This document shows, one piece after another, positions 44,936-56,992 of a DNA stretch of 64,000 nucleotides. The position numbers were made by a program, and so were the translations under genes. The notes under the pieces were generated by a model, which worked only from the letters and a program-made list of their open reading frames with translations, did no database searches and had not been told where the DNA came from. The DNA is taken from positions 117,566-181,565 of the forward strand of contig JABFSG010000033.1 in NCBI GenBank assembly GCA_013140715.1. The letters run 5' to 3'. Each line of letters opens with the position of its first letter. Position 1 is the first letter of the stretch. The DNA comes from Nitrospiraceae bacterium (GTDB taxonomy: Bacteria; Nitrospirota; Nitrospiria; Nitrospirales; Nitrospiraceae).

Positions 44936-45012
44936 TGGTCGGGGCGAGCCGATTTGAACGGCCGACCACTCGCACCCCAAGCGAGTACGCTACCGGGCTG
45001 CGCCACGCCCCG
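44936..45012 (-). tRNA. tRNA-Pro, anticodon GGG, CCA encoded
   Basis: Minus strand CGGGGCGTGGCGCAGCCCGGTAGCGTACTCGCTTGGGGTGCGAGTGGTCGGCCGTTCAAATCGGCTCGCCCCGACCA folds as cloverleaf; anticodon loop TTGGGGT. Confidence 0.93.
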
Positions 45013-45104
45013 ACACGATCTATTCAGCTTCACCATGACCCGTATTGTCTCCTTGGAGGCAGTTGGAATGCAACCGACTTGGAAGAGACGAGGCCGGATC
45101 GCCG

Positions 45105-45455
45105 TCAGTTAGAATGAGCCTCCAAGATTTTGAGAATCGCCTGAAGATTCCCCCGTAGTTTCTGCGCGAGTTCTTTCGGACCTACCCGTTGGCTAGCTAC
45201 CCGACCTCGCCTGGCCCAATATCGTTTGACACCGGCAAGTGTATGCCCTTCCTCATAGAGCATCCGCTTGATCTCCAGCACCGTTTCAACTTCTCGCCTG
45301 ACATAGAGACGCTGATTTCCACGACTTTTCTTGGGTTTGAGAAACGGGAACTCGGATTCCCAGAATCGCAACACATAGGCCGGGAGCTTGGTAATCTGGC
45401 TGACTTCGCCGATTTTATAAAAGACTTTGCTGCCCAGCCTGGGCTCGTTCCCCAT
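45105..45455 (-). CDS. MerR family transcriptional regulator
   Basis: YKIGEVSQITKLPAYVLRFWESEFPFLKPKKSRGNQRLYVRREVETVLEIKRMLYEEGHTLAG. Confidence 0.92.
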   Translation of the reverse strand: MGNEPRLGSKVFYKIGEVSQITKLPAYVLRFWESEFPFLKPKKSRGNQRLYVRREVETVLEIKRMLYEEGHTLAGVKRYWARRGRVASQRVGPKELAQKLRGNLQAILKILEAHSN

Positions 45456-45498
45456 GACCGGTCCTCGTGGTGGGATGAGTTAAGGTGATTGAATGAAG

Positions 45499-45774
45499 TT
45501 ATGAATTGACGTATTTCTTAAACACTTGACTGGGACGAAACGTCACCACACGGCGAGGCGTAATTCCTATTTCTTCGCCGGTCCGAGGGTTCCGGCCTTT
45601 CCGTGCCCCTTTACTGCGTACTACAAAGTTTCCAAACCCAGCAATCTTGACCGACTCTCCCTTATGCAACACCTCTTTCAACATATTCAGCACAAGTTCA
45701 ACAATATCTGCTGCTTCATTCTTGGAAATACCAACCTGCTTGTAAATTTCGTTCGCGATATCTGCCTTCCTCAT
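45499..45774 (-). CDS. ihfA: Integration host factor alpha subunit / HU family protein
   Basis: MRKADIANEIYKQVGISKNEAADIVELVLNMLKEVLHKGESVKIAGFGNFVVRSKGARKGRNPRTGEEI. Confidence 0.9.
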   Translation of the reverse strand: MRKADIANEIYKQVGISKNEAADIVELVLNMLKEVLHKGESVKIAGFGNFVVRSKGARKGRNPRTGEEIGITPRRVVTFRPSQVFKKYVNS

Positions 45775-45911
45775 ACTTTCCCCTCCGACACCCGGACCAC
45801 TTCTTGAACGATCTTCTGCAAACAAAACTACGAACGATTGGCAGTTTCACCATAATTTACGTGAGGTTACATGGCCTGTCAAGAAGAAAGATGCCGAACC
45901 AGAGGTCCCGC

Positions 45912-47567
45912 TCATCTCTCTTCAGCCAGCAACTTATATTCGATACTGTCCGCCAACGCTTGCCAGCTCGCCTCCATGATGTTCTCGGACACACCAACGG
46001 TGCCCCATTTATCTTTATGATCGCCGGATTCGATCAACACACGGACTTTGGACTCTGTTCCACTGTTGGCCGACAATACTCGCACTTTATAGTCAAGCAG
46101 TTTGACTTCTCGAAGCTGGGGATAGAACTTTTCCAATGCTTTCCGTAAGGCATGATCGAGCGCGTTGACCGGGCCGGCTCCAACCGCTGCCGCATGCTCT
46201 ACCACTCCGCCAACCTTCACCATCACGGTGGCCTCCGACGAGGAGGCTCCATGGTCCTGCTTTTTCTCGACAATGACTCGAAACCCCAGAAGCTGGAAAG
46301 ATGGCCTGTGCGTCCCCATCGCTTTCCGCATGAGTAATTCGAAGGAGCCTTCCGCCGCTTCAAACTGATAGCCTTCGCTTTCACGCTCCTTCAAGGTATC
46401 GATCAGTTCCCGCACCTTTGCATCGCCCTTGTCCAATTTGATCCCATAGGCCTCGACCTTTTCCAGCAATCCGCTCCGACCAGCCGCGTCCGATACCAAC
46501 ATACGCTGGAGGTTCCCGACCAATCCAGGAATCACATGTTCATAAGTCGCGGAATTCTTGAGCACGGCATGGATATGAATCCCCCCCTTATGGGCAAACG
46601 CCGAATCTCCCACATAGGGCTGGTGCGTATTGGGCATGAGGTTCGCAATCTCGGTCACGAATCCCGAAACCCGCTTCAGATGGCTCAACCGGTCTTTTAA
46701 CACCGGACGCTTCATCTTCAGTTCAAGATTGGGAATGATTGAACAGAGATTGGCATTGCCGCACCGTTCGCCGATCCCGTTTATCGTCCCTTGCACTTGC
46801 ACCACGCCGGCTTCGATCGCTATCAGGGAATTCGCGACGGCCATTTCGCAATCATTGTGCGCATGAATGCCTAAGGGCACAGTACATTCCCGTCGAACGA
46901 TCTGGCAAATCTCTTTGATTTCCCAAGGCATTGATCCGCCGTTCGTATCGCAGAGAATCACCCGTTCGGCCCCGGCCACGATCGCCTGACGAATGGTCTC
47001 CAACGCATAATCCGGATTGGTTTTGTACCCGTCAAAGAAATGCTCCGCATCGTAGAACACCCTCCGGTCTTTCGAGCGGAGATGGGCCACAGAATCGCTG
47101 ATGAGTTCGAGATTCTTCGCAAGGGAAATGCCGAGCGCATCGGTGACATGCAGCGACCAAGATTTTCCGAAGAGTGTGATGATCTTCGTCTCCGCACCCA
47201 GTAACGCCTGGATATTCTGATCCTTCTGTACTGTATTGCTCGCTTTTCTGGTCGACCCAAACGCCACCACCGTCGCCATCTGCAACGGGACGGTCTTGAT
47301 CATCCGAAAGAACTCGATGTCTTTGGGATTCGCCCCGGGCCAACCACCCTCAATGAACTGCACACCCAACCCGTCTAACTGTTCGGCAACCCGAACCTTA
47401 TCTTCGGCCGAAAAGGTCACATCTTCGGCCTGAGCTCCGTCCCGCAAGGTCGTATCATAGATTTCCAACACTGCTGGACGGGCGGAAGAAAGAGGGGCGG
47501 TGGACAAGGTGGAACCGACCGGCTTGCCTTGTGAGGAGGATCGTGCTGGTGAAGATTTTCGAGCCAT
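45912..47567 (-). CDS. cimA: (R)-citramalate synthase
   Basis: LEIYDTTLRDGAQAEDVTFSAEDKVRVAEQLDGLGVQFIEGGWPGANPKD, HAHNDCEMAVANSL. Met at 47567. Confidence 0.9.
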   Translation of the reverse strand: MARKSSPARSSSQGKPVGSTLSTAPLSSARPAVLEIYDTTLRDGAQAEDVTFSAEDKVRVAEQLDGLGVQFIEGGWPGANPKDIEFFRMIKTVPLQMATVVAFGSTRKASNTVQKDQNIQALLGAETKIITLFGKSWSLHVTDALGISLAKNLELISDSVAHLRSKDRRVFYDAEHFFDGYKTNPDYALETIRQAIVAGAERVILCDTNGGSMPWEIKEICQIVRRECTVPLGIHAHNDCEMAVANSLIAIEAGVVQVQGTINGIGERCGNANLCSIIPNLELKMKRPVLKDRLSHLKRVSGFVTEIANLMPNTHQPYVGDSAFAHKGGIHIHAVLKNSATYEHVIPGLVGNLQRMLVSDAAGRSGLLEKVEAYGIKLDKGDAKVRELIDTLKERESEGYQFEAAEGSFELLMRKAMGTHRPSFQLLGFRVIVEKKQDHGASSSEATVMVKVGGVVEHAAAVGAGPVNALDHALRKALEKFYPQLREVKLLDYKVRVLSANSGTESKVRVLIESGDHKDKWGTVGVSENIMEASWQALADSIEYKLLAEER

Positions 47568-47625
47568 AGGGGGAACGATACCAGGAGCAGGACGAACCTG
47601 TCGAGACCCGCACAGACAAAATCCG

Positions 47626-48876
47626 CTACTTCGCGGTTCGCTCCCCTGCCGGCGATTGGTCCAACCCGAACGCGGAATGGAGTGACCGCATGGCCAGCTC
47701 GACATATTTTTCATCGATGACGCAGGAGATCTTGATCTCCGAGGTGCTGATCATGAGAATATTCACACCTTCCTGCGACAAGACTGTGAACATCTTGGCC
47801 GCAACTCCCGAATGAGACCTCATCCCGACACCGACCAATGAGACCTTCGCAATCGCCTCGGTGACGGCAACGGATTTGGCGTCGATGCCTTTCGCCACGT
47901 CCTGAATCAGCGGCAACGCCTTCTTGATGTCTACCCGTGGAATCGTGAAGGAAATATCCGTCATGCCGGACTGGCTCATATTCTGGATGATCATGTCGAC
48001 ATTGATGTTCGCCTTGGCTATCGGCCCGAATAGTTGAGAGGCAATACCCGGTTTGTCCGGTACGCCCACAATCGTGACCTTGGCCTGATTTCGATCGCCG
48101 GTGACTCCCGACACTGCAACTGCTTCCATATCTTCATCTTCACGTGTCACGAGCGTCCCCTTTCCTTCCTTGAAGCTGGAGTTCACCTCCACCGGCACAT
48201 TGAACTTCGCAGCGAACTCGACGGAGCGGCTCTGCAGCACTTTGGCGCCCAGACTGGCCATTTCCAGCATTTCCTCATAGGAAATCCTGTCGATTCGTCG
48301 AGCCACCGGCACAATATTGGGGTCTGAGGTGTAGACGCCGTCGACGTCGGTAAAGATAATGCACCGATCGGCCTTCAATGCTGCGGCCAGCGCAACTGCC
48401 GTCAGATCGGAACCTCCGCGTCCCAACGTCGTGACATCCGACTGCTCATTGATTCCTTGAAACCCGGCGACCACCGGGATGACTCCATGGTCCAGAGCTT
48501 CGCGGATTCGATCGGCACTGACTCTGGTGATACGGGCTTTCGTGTGGGCACTGTCGGTCATGATCCCGACTTGGCGCCCGGTGAAGGATTGAGCATCGAG
48601 CCCTCGAACCCGCAAGGCCATCGCCAGCAAGGCGATGGTCACCCGCTCTCCGGTCGAGAGGAGCATATCGAGTTCACGATCGTCGGGCAAGGGCGTGACT
48701 TCATGCGCTAACCGAAGCAGCCGATCCGTTTCTCCGCTCATGGCGGATAGAACAACCACGAGGCGATGGCCATCCCTGTGAGCCTTCTGGACGCGATCAG
48801 CCACGCGGCAGATCCGCTCAATCGTGCCGACGGACGTCCCTCCATATTTCTGTACAATCAGCGCCACGACCGTCAA
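47626..48876 (-). CDS. lysC: Aspartate kinase
   Basis: [45 protein letters not shown], tandem ACT domains. Confidence 0.96.
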   Translation of the reverse strand: MTVVALIVQKYGGTSVGTIERICRVADRVQKAHRDGHRLVVVLSAMSGETDRLLRLAHEVTPLPDDRELDMLLSTGERVTIALLAMALRVRGLDAQSFTGRQVGIMTDSAHTKARITRVSADRIREALDHGVIPVVAGFQGINEQSDVTTLGRGGSDLTAVALAAALKADRCIIFTDVDGVYTSDPNIVPVARRIDRISYEEMLEMASLGAKVLQSRSVEFAAKFNVPVEVNSSFKEGKGTLVTREDEDMEAVAVSGVTGDRNQAKVTIVGVPDKPGIASQLFGPIAKANINVDMIIQNMSQSGMTDISFTIPRVDIKKALPLIQDVAKGIDAKSVAVTEAIAKVSLVGVGMRSHSGVAAKMFTVLSQEGVNILMISTSEIKISCVIDEKYVELAMRSLHSAFGLDQSPAGERTAK

Positions 48877-50114
48877 AAGCCCTTTGCAAACAGTCTCGCG
48901 ACAAACTTCGTCGCATCGCGAGGAGGCAGAGTCGAGGCCTGAGCATCCGCTTCGGTAAACCTGCCTGCTGCCCCGCTAGAGGGAGTTGCTGCGCTATCGC
49001 GATAGGCAAAGAACCCAGGGCTCTCCGCTGCCTGCCCAAGATGCACGTTGCTCCCATCGCAGAACACTGCAATGCGATGGGGGCCTAACTTGGCCAGTCC
49101 TTCGAACAACGGCCCTATCAGTTCGCGATCGACCGCCTCGATACCCTTTACCTTAGCGGCAACATCCAGCCCATAGACGACCGAGTCGGGTAACTCCACA
49201 TGCACATAGGCAAAATCATTTTTCTTCAGTTCCTCCAGGGCAACCGCCGCTTGAGTACGAAGATCGGTCCCGGCCAATCGCGCTGCATCCACCGCTTCGA
49301 GTCCCGCCATGATGCCGAGTCCACGATGGACATCGCTCTGCGAGACCACCACACCCGACATCTTGAACCGTTCAGAGACGCTTGGCCAAAGAATGGCCTT
49401 ACCCTGGCCCCAGAGCCAAAGACAATTGGCCGGTTTCTGCCCCGCCTTCTGACGTTCTTCGTTGAGAGGATGGTCGCGCAAAATCTGGAACGAGGCCTCC
49501 ATAAGTTTCCGAAGGATATCGGAGCCGTCACCCGTCGGCAGAGCATCGGCAATCGACCGGCCGACCAATAGTTGCGGATCTATGCAGACTGCGCGCGATT
49601 TCCCGTCGACCCATACCATGAGATGGCGATGCCCTAGCCCGGGATAGAACTGAATCATCTCCGATCCCAACTGTTCATTGATCGCCTCGATCAGATCACG
49701 GGCCTCTTCTGTCGAAATCAAACCGCCAGTCGCATCGTCCATCACCACATGCGGTCCGAGTTTCTTAATCTCGTTCAATCCGCCTTTACTCCCGGACTGA
49801 GCGTCTGCCCGCAACGCGACCATCGTGCAACGATAGACCACATCATGCTCGCCGATCCCGATTCCTAGACTGGCTGCTTCGAGTGGACCAGGCCCTTGAT
49901 AGTATTTCTTGGGATCGTACCCGAGGATGCTGGTTCCCATCAGACCGCTCCCCTGCCGCACCTTCTCAGGCGCCAGGGCCAGAAGCCCGATCTCTCCAGT
50001 CTGCACAAGACGATCCAGATGAGGAGTTGCAGCCCTTTGAAAAGGAGTCCGCCCGTCCAGTTCCTGCCGAGGATGGTCCGCCATCCCATCGACATGGAGA
50101 ATAACCTGTTTCAT
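48873..50114 (-). CDS. ApgM-type 2,3-bisphosphoglycerate-independent phosphoglycerate mutase-like protein; possible alternative homoserine kinase
   Basis: [70 protein letters not shown]; located inside hom-thrC-lysC operon. Confidence 0.82.
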   Translation of the reverse strand: MKQVILHVDGMADHPRQELDGRTPFQRAATPHLDRLVQTGEIGLLALAPEKVRQGSGLMGTSILGYDPKKYYQGPGPLEAASLGIGIGEHDVVYRCTMVALRADAQSGSKGGLNEIKKLGPHVVMDDATGGLISTEEARDLIEAINEQLGSEMIQFYPGLGHRHLMVWVDGKSRAVCIDPQLLVGRSIADALPTGDGSDILRKLMEASFQILRDHPLNEERQKAGQKPANCLWLWGQGKAILWPSVSERFKMSGVVVSQSDVHRGLGIMAGLEAVDAARLAGTDLRTQAAVALEELKKNDFAYVHVELPDSVVYGLDVAAKVKGIEAVDRELIGPLFEGLAKLGPHRIAVFCDGSNVHLGQAAESPGFFAYRDSAATPSSGAAGRFTEADAQASTLPPRDATKFVARLFAKGF

Positions 50115-50136
50115 CGAAGCCCTGCGCTCATGATGT

Positions 50137-51195
50137 CTACACCCTTAAAAGACGAGCGACATCCTCCCGCGTCGCTCTAACGGTTTTCGGTTGGGTCGAT
50201 ACGCTGATCGCCGTGTCGGCATCTTTCAATCCATGGCCGGTCAATGTACAGACCACTGTCTCCCCTTCACGCAAGCTTCCCTGCCTGCTCAACTTCATCA
50301 CACCGGCAACCGATGCGGCAGACGCCGGTTCGCAAAAGACCCCCTCCGTCGCGGCAACTGCCCTATAGGCCTGCAAAATCTCTTCGTCCGTCACCGAATC
50401 GATAGCTCCCATGGATTCCTTCACGGCAATCAAGGCCGCTTCCCAACTGGCCGGATTACCGATCCTGATCGCCGTCGCCACTGTCTGCGGGTTCTCCACA
50501 ATACGGCCAAGGACGATCGGCGCGGCGCCGGCCGCCTGGAATCCGATCATGCGAGGCAGCTTCGTGGATTGATTGGCCGCACGATATTCCCGATACCCCT
50601 TCCAATAGGCGGTAATGTTACCGGCATTCCCGACCGGCAGCACATGAATGATCGGGGCGTCGCCAAGCTGATCGCAGACCTCCATTGCAGCGGTTTTCTG
50701 CCCCTCGATCCGGTAGGGATTGAGCGAGTTGACCAATTCGATCTGATGGGTTGACGACAATTCCTTCACGATGGTCAAGGCCTGATCGAAATTCCCCTCA
50801 ATCTGAATGACCGTGGCTTGGTGCATCATAGCCTGGGACAGTTTACCCATCGCAATCTTCCCAGCAGGGATCAACACATAGACCGCTAGCCCGGCGCGCG
50901 CACCATAGGCGGCGGCAGAAGCGGAGGTATTCCCCGTGGAGGCACAGATCACTGCCTTGGCGCCGGATTCGACGGCTTTTGAGATGGCCATCGTCATGCC
51001 GCGATCCTTAAAGGATCCTGTGGGATTCATACCTTCGAATTTGAGATAGAGATCGATGCCGGGAGCGATCTGCTTAGCCAACCTCGTCGCCCGGATGAGC
51101 GGTGTGTTGCCTTCACCGAGCGTCACGACCGGAGTACGGTCGGTCACCGGCAAAAACTTTCGATACTCTTCGATCAGGCCGCGCCAGCGATTCAT
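50137..51195 (-). CDS. thrC: Threonine synthase
   Basis: [59 protein letters not shown]. Confidence 0.95.
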   Translation of the reverse strand: MNRWRGLIEEYRKFLPVTDRTPVVTLGEGNTPLIRATRLAKQIAPGIDLYLKFEGMNPTGSFKDRGMTMAISKAVESGAKAVICASTGNTSASAAAYGARAGLAVYVLIPAGKIAMGKLSQAMMHQATVIQIEGNFDQALTIVKELSSTHQIELVNSLNPYRIEGQKTAAMEVCDQLGDAPIIHVLPVGNAGNITAYWKGYREYRAANQSTKLPRMIGFQAAGAAPIVLGRIVENPQTVATAIRIGNPASWEAALIAVKESMGAIDSVTDEEILQAYRAVAATEGVFCEPASAASVAGVMKLSRQGSLREGETVVCTLTGHGLKDADTAISVSTQPKTVRATREDVARLLRV

Positions 51196-51199
51196 CTCA

Positions 51200-52513
51200 T
51201 CACTCGTCCTTGCCCTCGACGCGAATCAACGTCGTCGGCTCAGAGATGAAGGCCATGCGATTGATCGCGATTAATGCCGTTTGAATATCTCGCTCCTTGG
51301 CGGTATGGGTCTTGATCACGACAGGAACCGTCTGCCCTTCACGCCGCCCCTGTTGAAGAACGGAGGAGATACTGATGCCGCACCGGCCCAGCTCGCCTGC
51401 GATTTGGGACAAGACACCGGGACGGTCCAATACCATAAAGCGGAGGTAGTAGAGCGAGCTGATTTCCTCCATCGGCCGCATCCGGAGCGGACGACGTTGG
51501 TCCTGCTGAAACGAAGCGGGCGGGACCCGCCCAACCGCTCCCTTCAACAGATTACGCGCAATGGCAATCAGGTCGCCGACGACCGCACTGCCGGTCGGCA
51601 TGGATCCAGCACCGCGGCCGTAGAGCACCACATCGCCGACCGCATCGCCGACAAGCTGAATCGCATTGTAGACTCCTTCGACTTGGGCGATCGGAGACGA
51701 GGAAGGCAGCATCGTGGGATGCACTCGGGTTTCGACTTCGTTGCCAACCAGCTTGGCAATGCCCAGCAGTTTGATCGTGCAGCCGAACTCTCTGGCATAG
51801 GCGATATCGAGCGGCGTAATGTGGGTGATCCCTTCCGTATACACATCTTTAAAATTGACCGGCGTTCCATAGGCCAGGGCCGCCAGGATTGCCAGCTTGT
51901 GGGCTGAATCGATTCCGGCCACATCGAAAGTCGGGTCCGCTTCGGCATAGCCGGCCTGCTTCGCTTCATCGAGCACCGCTTCAAAGCTCTGGCCCTCACG
52001 GGTCATGCGCGAGAGAATGTAATTGGCCGTCCCGTTGATGATTCCATAAATCGATTGGATGGTGTTGGCCGCCAACCCCTCCCTCAGTGCTTGGATGACA
52101 GGAATTCCTCCCCCTACGCTCGCTTCGAAACCTAAATCAACTTCACTGCGTGAGGCTGCGGCAAATATCTCTTCTCCGTGTAACGCAAGCAAGGCCTTAT
52201 TGGCGGTGACAACATGTTTACCCGCCGCAATGGACTCGAGGATAATGCGCTTGGCAATATCGCAGCCCCCGATCAATTCAACGACGATGTCGATCGATGG
52301 ATCGGAGAGAACCTGTTTTACATCGGTCGTGAGGAGACCTGCAGGCAGAGCCAGCCCCCTATCGCGTACCACATCGAGATCGGCGATCCGAACGATCTCG
52401 ACCGGCACGCCGACCCGGCGACCGATTAAAGTGGCGTTCTCCAAGAGAATCTTCGCGACACCGGTCCCGACCGTTCCGAACCCAATGATGCCGACGCCCA
52501 CACGCGAAATCAT
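51200..52513 (-). CDS. hom: Homoserine dehydrogenase
   Basis: [64 protein letters not shown]-terminal ACT domain. Confidence 0.96.
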   Translation of the reverse strand: MISRVGVGIIGFGTVGTGVAKILLENATLIGRRVGVPVEIVRIADLDVVRDRGLALPAGLLTTDVKQVLSDPSIDIVVELIGGCDIAKRIILESIAAGKHVVTANKALLALHGEEIFAAASRSEVDLGFEASVGGGIPVIQALREGLAANTIQSIYGIINGTANYILSRMTREGQSFEAVLDEAKQAGYAEADPTFDVAGIDSAHKLAILAALAYGTPVNFKDVYTEGITHITPLDIAYAREFGCTIKLLGIAKLVGNEVETRVHPTMLPSSSPIAQVEGVYNAIQLVGDAVGDVVLYGRGAGSMPTGSAVVGDLIAIARNLLKGAVGRVPPASFQQDQRRPLRMRPMEEISSLYYLRFMVLDRPGVLSQIAGELGRCGISISSVLQQGRREGQTVPVVIKTHTAKERDIQTALIAINRMAFISEPTTLIRVEGKDE

Positions 52514-53706
52514 TCTTCCGACCCTTCAAGCTTCAGGGCTTTGCGGATGCCTCGAACTGCTTGTTTGGTGCGATGTTCATTTTCGACAAGGCCGAACCGC
52601 ACATATTCGTCTCCGCCTTCACCGAATCCGATCCCGGGCGACACGGCCACTTTCGCCTCGCGGAGCAGGAGTTTTGAAAACTCCAAGGACCCCAGAGACC
52701 GATAGGGCAGGGGAATTCTGGCCCAAATGAACATCGTGGCTACCGGCTTGTTCACCTGCCACCCAATGCGATTGAGTCCGCTCACCAGCACATCACGACG
52801 CTTCTGATAGCGTAGGACTGTCTCTTTGACACAATCCTGTGGTCCATTCAGGGCAATGACACTGGCAATTTGCAACGGCTGGAAAATACCGTAGTCGAGA
52901 TAGCTCTTGATCTTGGCTAAGGCCCCTACGACCTCGCGATTACCACAACAAAATCCAACGCGCCAACCAGGCATGTTATAGGCCTTGGAGAGAGTATAGA
53001 ACTCGACGCCGACATCCTTGGCCCCGGGAGCCTGCAGGAAGCTCGGCGCCTTATATCCGTCGAACACCAAATCGGCATAGGCCAGGTCATGAATGACAAT
53101 GACATTATGTTCTTTGGCAAAGGCGACGATTTTCTTAAAAAACCCGAGATCCGCTACGGCAGTGGTGGGATTATGCGGAAAATTAATGACCAAAATCTTG
53201 GGTCGTGGAAAGGTCTGGCGATAGACCCTCTGTAATTCGTCGAAAAAGTCACTGTCCGGACGCAACTCAATCCCCCTGACCTCTCCTCCTGCAATGATAA
53301 AACTGTACATGTGGATAGGATAGGTCGGCGTCGGCGTCAGCACAACGTCACCGGGCCCGATTAACGCCAGTGCCAGATGTGCCAGCCCTTCCTTAGAGCC
53401 GATCGTGACGATGGTCTCGGTCTCAGGGTCCAGGTCGACATCGTAATTCCGCTTGTACCACCCTGTAATCGCATGTCGTAGTTTTGTAATCCCTCGCGAG
53501 GCTGAGTAGCGATGATTCTTTCCCTTTCGCGCCGCCTCGATCATCTTTTCGACGATATGGCTTGGCGTCGGTTGGTCCGGATTCCCCATTCCAAAATCGA
53601 TAATGTCTTCACCCTGCTGGCGAGCCTCGAGTTTAAGGCTCTGCACCTGGGCGAATACATAGGGCGGTAGCCGTTTGATACGATAAAATCCGTCGCCTAA
53701 TCCCAC
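52510..53706 (-). CDS. alaC: AlaC-like / LL-DAP-type class I aminotransferase
   Basis: [68 protein letters not shown]. Confidence 0.82.
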   Translation of the reverse strand: MGLGDGFYRIKRLPPYVFAQVQSLKLEARQQGEDIIDFGMGNPDQPTPSHIVEKMIEAARKGKNHRYSASRGITKLRHAITGWYKRNYDVDLDPETETIVTIGSKEGLAHLALALIGPGDVVLTPTPTYPIHMYSFIIAGGEVRGIELRPDSDFFDELQRVYRQTFPRPKILVINFPHNPTTAVADLGFFKKIVAFAKEHNVIVIHDLAYADLVFDGYKAPSFLQAPGAKDVGVEFYTLSKAYNMPGWRVGFCCGNREVVGALAKIKSYLDYGIFQPLQIASVIALNGPQDCVKETVLRYQKRRDVLVSGLNRIGWQVNKPVATMFIWARIPLPYRSLGSLEFSKLLLREAKVAVSPGIGFGEGGDEYVRFGLVENEHRTKQAVRGIRKALKLEGSEE

Positions 53707-53990
53707 CGAATCCCCTGCTTATAATACCCTTCGACGTGAAAACCGTAGAGCGATCGCCCTCCGCCCCATCAAGGAGTCTATTCTAATGGCGTGGGGCGTA
53801 TCGAGTCAAATTATCTCGTGATTCTGTGGGGTTCCGTATTCAGACCCTTGGGACCTACCATGGCAGTTCCTGCCAAGTTCCCTTCCCAGTCCTTGCCCAT
53901 CCCAGTCAATTTCTGTTACAACTGCAACACCTTTCGCATTCATCACACAACTCAGTTTCTCCTCGCTCTACATAGCAGAACGGAGGGTCC

Positions 53991-54704
53991 GTGCCACGAC
54001 TTGGGGTGAACATCGACCATGTGGCCACCTTGCGACAAGCCCGTGGTGGAACTGACCCAGACCCCCTTACCGCCGCTATGTTGGTAGAGTTGGCCGGGGC
54101 CGACGGTATCGTCGTCCACCTCAGAGAAGATCGGCGCCATATTCAAGACCGCGATCTTCGACTATTGCGGGAACTGATTCGCACCAAGCTCGATCTGGAG
54201 ATGGCCACCGATGAAACGATGGCCAAAATTGCGTTGACTATAAAGCCGGACATGGTCACGCTCGTGCCAGAACGGCGCCAGGAACTCACAACAGAGGGTG
54301 GCCTAGATGTGGCCGGTCATAAAAATCGTATTCAGAGAATTGTGGCCCAACTCCAGAAAGGCGGCATTCCCGTCAGCCTCTTCATCGAACCGAATCTGGC
54401 CCAGGTCAAAGCCGCTCACGGAGTCTCGGCAGATTTCGTGGAACTCCATACAGGCCGATATGCAAATGCCCATGGTTCGAAGGAAACAGACGCAGAAGTA
54501 GCGGCCCTTACCCAGGCAGCGAAACTCGCTCACAAACTCGGAATGGGTGTGAATGCAGGACACGGATTGGACTATCGTAACCTGACGCGATTGACACAGA
54601 TTCCGGAAATCGCCGAATACAATATCGGCCACAGCATTATTGCCCGAGCTGTTCTGGTGGGCATCGATCAGGCCGTGAGAGAAATGAAAACGTTGCTGAA
54701 TTGA
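53991..54704 (+). CDS. pdxJ: Pyridoxine 5'-phosphate synthase
   Basis: GTG start after [60 protein letters not shown]. Confidence 0.97.
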   Translation: MPRLGVNIDHVATLRQARGGTDPDPLTAAMLVELAGADGIVVHLREDRRHIQDRDLRLLRELIRTKLDLEMATDETMAKIALTIKPDMVTLVPERRQELTTEGGLDVAGHKNRIQRIVAQLQKGGIPVSLFIEPNLAQVKAAHGVSADFVELHTGRYANAHGSKETDAEVAALTQAAKLAHKLGMGVNAGHGLDYRNLTRLTQIPEIAEYNIGHSIIARAVLVGIDQAVREMKTLLN

Positions 54705-54851
54705 ACCATCGACTCGATGCGGCAGCTGTATCCCTCAATGGGCAACCAGATTCACCCGTGGCATGACATTGCACCCTAGGCAACAGGCCTCTTTTTTCTT
54801 CCAGCTCACCACATTCTCTCTGCGGTCTCGATCCCGCACAGAAGGACACCG

Positions 54852-56405
54852 ATGAAGATTGTGACCGGAACCGAGATGCAATCACTCGATCGCCGCACAA
54901 TCGTCGAAGCGCAGATTCCCAGTGCCGTCTTGATGGAGCGAGCTGGCGAGGGAATCGTCCGGCATCTGGAGGACTACTGTGGACCGGCAAGAGGCAAGAC
55001 CATCACCATCCTCTGCGGGAAGGGCAACAACGGAGGAGACGGTCTGGTTGTGGCTCGACTGCTCCACCGCCGACGCGCTCGGATTCACGTGATACTTCTG
55101 ACACCGATCACCGACTTGGGTCGGGATACCGCGATGATGTACCGCCAGCTCGTTCGGATTGCAGGACGAACCGCGATCGTTCGATTCCGTTCCATAGACC
55201 AAACTCGGACCCTCCTCGCCTCCAGCGATATTCTCGTCGATGCCCTTTTGGGTACCGGGTTATCAGCCGCCGTGACCGGAGCCTATCGCGAGGCCATCGA
55301 ACTCATCAACAACGCCGGGAAGCCGGTCATCGCAATTGATATCCCCTCCGGCCTCCATGCCGATACCGGCGCCATCCTAGGGCAAGCGATCCGCGCCACC
55401 TTGACCGTCACTTGCGGCCTTCCAAAGCTCGGCCTCTATGTCAATGCAGGAATCGACCAGGCAGGCGCAGTTCGCGTCGCTGATATCGGCATTCCCTCGG
55501 CTTATGTAGATGCAATCGAGACCCGGACCCTGCTGCTGACAGCCGACGGTGCCTTTGAATCTTTACCGGAACGTATGCCCTCCTCACATAAGGGAACCTT
55601 CGGCCATGCGGGAATTATCGCAGGGTCCGTGGGAAAAACCGGTGCGGCGGCACTGGCAGCCCAGGCGGCACTCCGCGTTGGCGCCGGCCTGGTGACCGTA
55701 GCCACTCCAAGCAGCGTCAACGATGTTCTGGAAGGCAAGCTACTTGAGGCGATGACGATGCCTCTTCCGGAAACGAAAGCTCGTACATTGGCCCGCTCAG
55801 GACTTGATCGTATCTTGGCTTTCATCCAGGCGCGCAAGGCGGTCGCCATCGGTCCCGGCCTCTCTACACACCACGAAACCGTCGAACTGGTGCAATCGCT
55901 CATGCAGCATCTGGATCGGCCCTCCGTCCTCGATGCCGACGCGCTCAACGCCTTGACCGGCCGAGCCCTGTTGCTGACGGAATGTAAAACTCCACCCATT
56001 CTCACCCCACACCCCGGTGAGATGGCTAGACTCGAAGTCGATGCCACCACACAAAGCGTCAATGCAGACCGAATAGGCACGGCCAAACGATTCGCCCAAG
56101 AACGTGGCGTATTCGTCGTCTTAAAAGGCGCAAGAACCGTCATCGCCCGTCCCGATGGCCTCATCGCTATCTGCCCAACCGGCAATCCCGGCATGGCCAC
56201 GGCCGGAACTGGCGATGTATTGACCGGCATGATCGTAGGCTTGTTGGCACAAGGAATCCCCGCATGGGACGCTGCTTGTACCGCGACCTATTTTCATGGC
56301 TTGGCCGGCGACTTGGCCGCTCAACAGTTCGGACAACAAGGGATGCTCGCCGGCGATCTCATCGCTCAAATTCCTTATGCGTTCCAGCAGAGGAAAACGA
56401 TCTAA
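54852..56405 (+). CDS. nnr: Bifunctional NAD(P)H-hydrate epimerase / ADP-dependent dehydratase
   Basis: ILCGKGNNGGDGLVVARLLHRR (YjeF_N), HPGEMARLE and GNPGMATAGTGDVLTGMIVGLLAQG (carbohydrate kinase-like). Confidence 0.94.
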   Translation: MKIVTGTEMQSLDRRTIVEAQIPSAVLMERAGEGIVRHLEDYCGPARGKTITILCGKGNNGGDGLVVARLLHRRRARIHVILLTPITDLGRDTAMMYRQLVRIAGRTAIVRFRSIDQTRTLLASSDILVDALLGTGLSAAVTGAYREAIELINNAGKPVIAIDIPSGLHADTGAILGQAIRATLTVTCGLPKLGLYVNAGIDQAGAVRVADIGIPSAYVDAIETRTLLLTADGAFESLPERMPSSHKGTFGHAGIIAGSVGKTGAAALAAQAALRVGAGLVTVATPSSVNDVLEGKLLEAMTMPLPETKARTLARSGLDRILAFIQARKAVAIGPGLSTHHETVELVQSLMQHLDRPSVLDADALNALTGRALLLTECKTPPILTPHPGEMARLEVDATTQSVNADRIGTAKRFAQERGVFVVLKGARTVIARPDGLIAICPTGNPGMATAGTGDVLTGMIVGLLAQGIPAWDAACTATYFHGLAGDLAAQQFGQQGMLAGDLIAQIPYAFQQRKTI

Positions 56406-56406
56406 C

Positions 56407-56979
56407 GTGGTCAGACCGGCCAAGACAAAACAGTCTGCCACTCGCCGCGTACCTGTATCGCGTCTCCCATGGAAACTGACATCCACATCACGCCAGTACA
56501 CCACTCGACTGGGCCGAGTAATCGGCCGCGTACTTCGCGGGGGAGAAACAATCGCACTCTACGGACCGCTCGGAGCCGGCAAGACGGCGCTCGTTCGCGG
56601 AATTGCACAGGGTCTAGGGGCACCGCCGACAGCCGTGACCAGTCCGACATTCGTCGTAATTCACGAGTACCAGGGACGTCTGCCGCTCGCGCACGTAGAC
56701 CTCTACCGCATTGGCTCACTCCGCGAACTTGAATCGACAGGTCTGACCGAGTATTTCTCCGGCCAGACCGTCACCGCCATCGAATGGGCCGATAGGGGCC
56801 TTGCCTCGTTACCGCAGGACCGGATCGAGATTACGTTGAGCCATCGAGCTGCACAGACCAGAATGATTCAGCTGAGTGTCACGGGGCCGAAGTCTCACGA
56901 GGTTCTCACCCTCGTGCATGAGCAGTACAGTTTGACCGACAGGGTACGTCGAACGGCGACCGGACCATCAACACAGTGA
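56407..56979 (+). CDS. tsaE: tRNA threonylcarbamoyladenosine biosynthesis protein TsaE
   Basis: ALYGPLGAGKTALVRGIAQGLG, VTSPTFVVIHEYQGRLPLAHVDLYRI. In-frame GTG at 56407; ORF opens at 56296 inside the upstream gene. Confidence 0.9.
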   Translation: MVRPAKTKQSATRRVPVSRLPWKLTSTSRQYTTRLGRVIGRVLRGGETIALYGPLGAGKTALVRGIAQGLGAPPTAVTSPTFVVIHEYQGRLPLAHVDLYRIGSLRELESTGLTEYFSGQTVTAIEWADRGLASLPQDRIEITLSHRAAQTRMIQLSVTGPKSHEVLTLVHEQYSLTDRVRRTATGPSTQ

Positions 56980-56992
56980 ACATCACCAGGCC

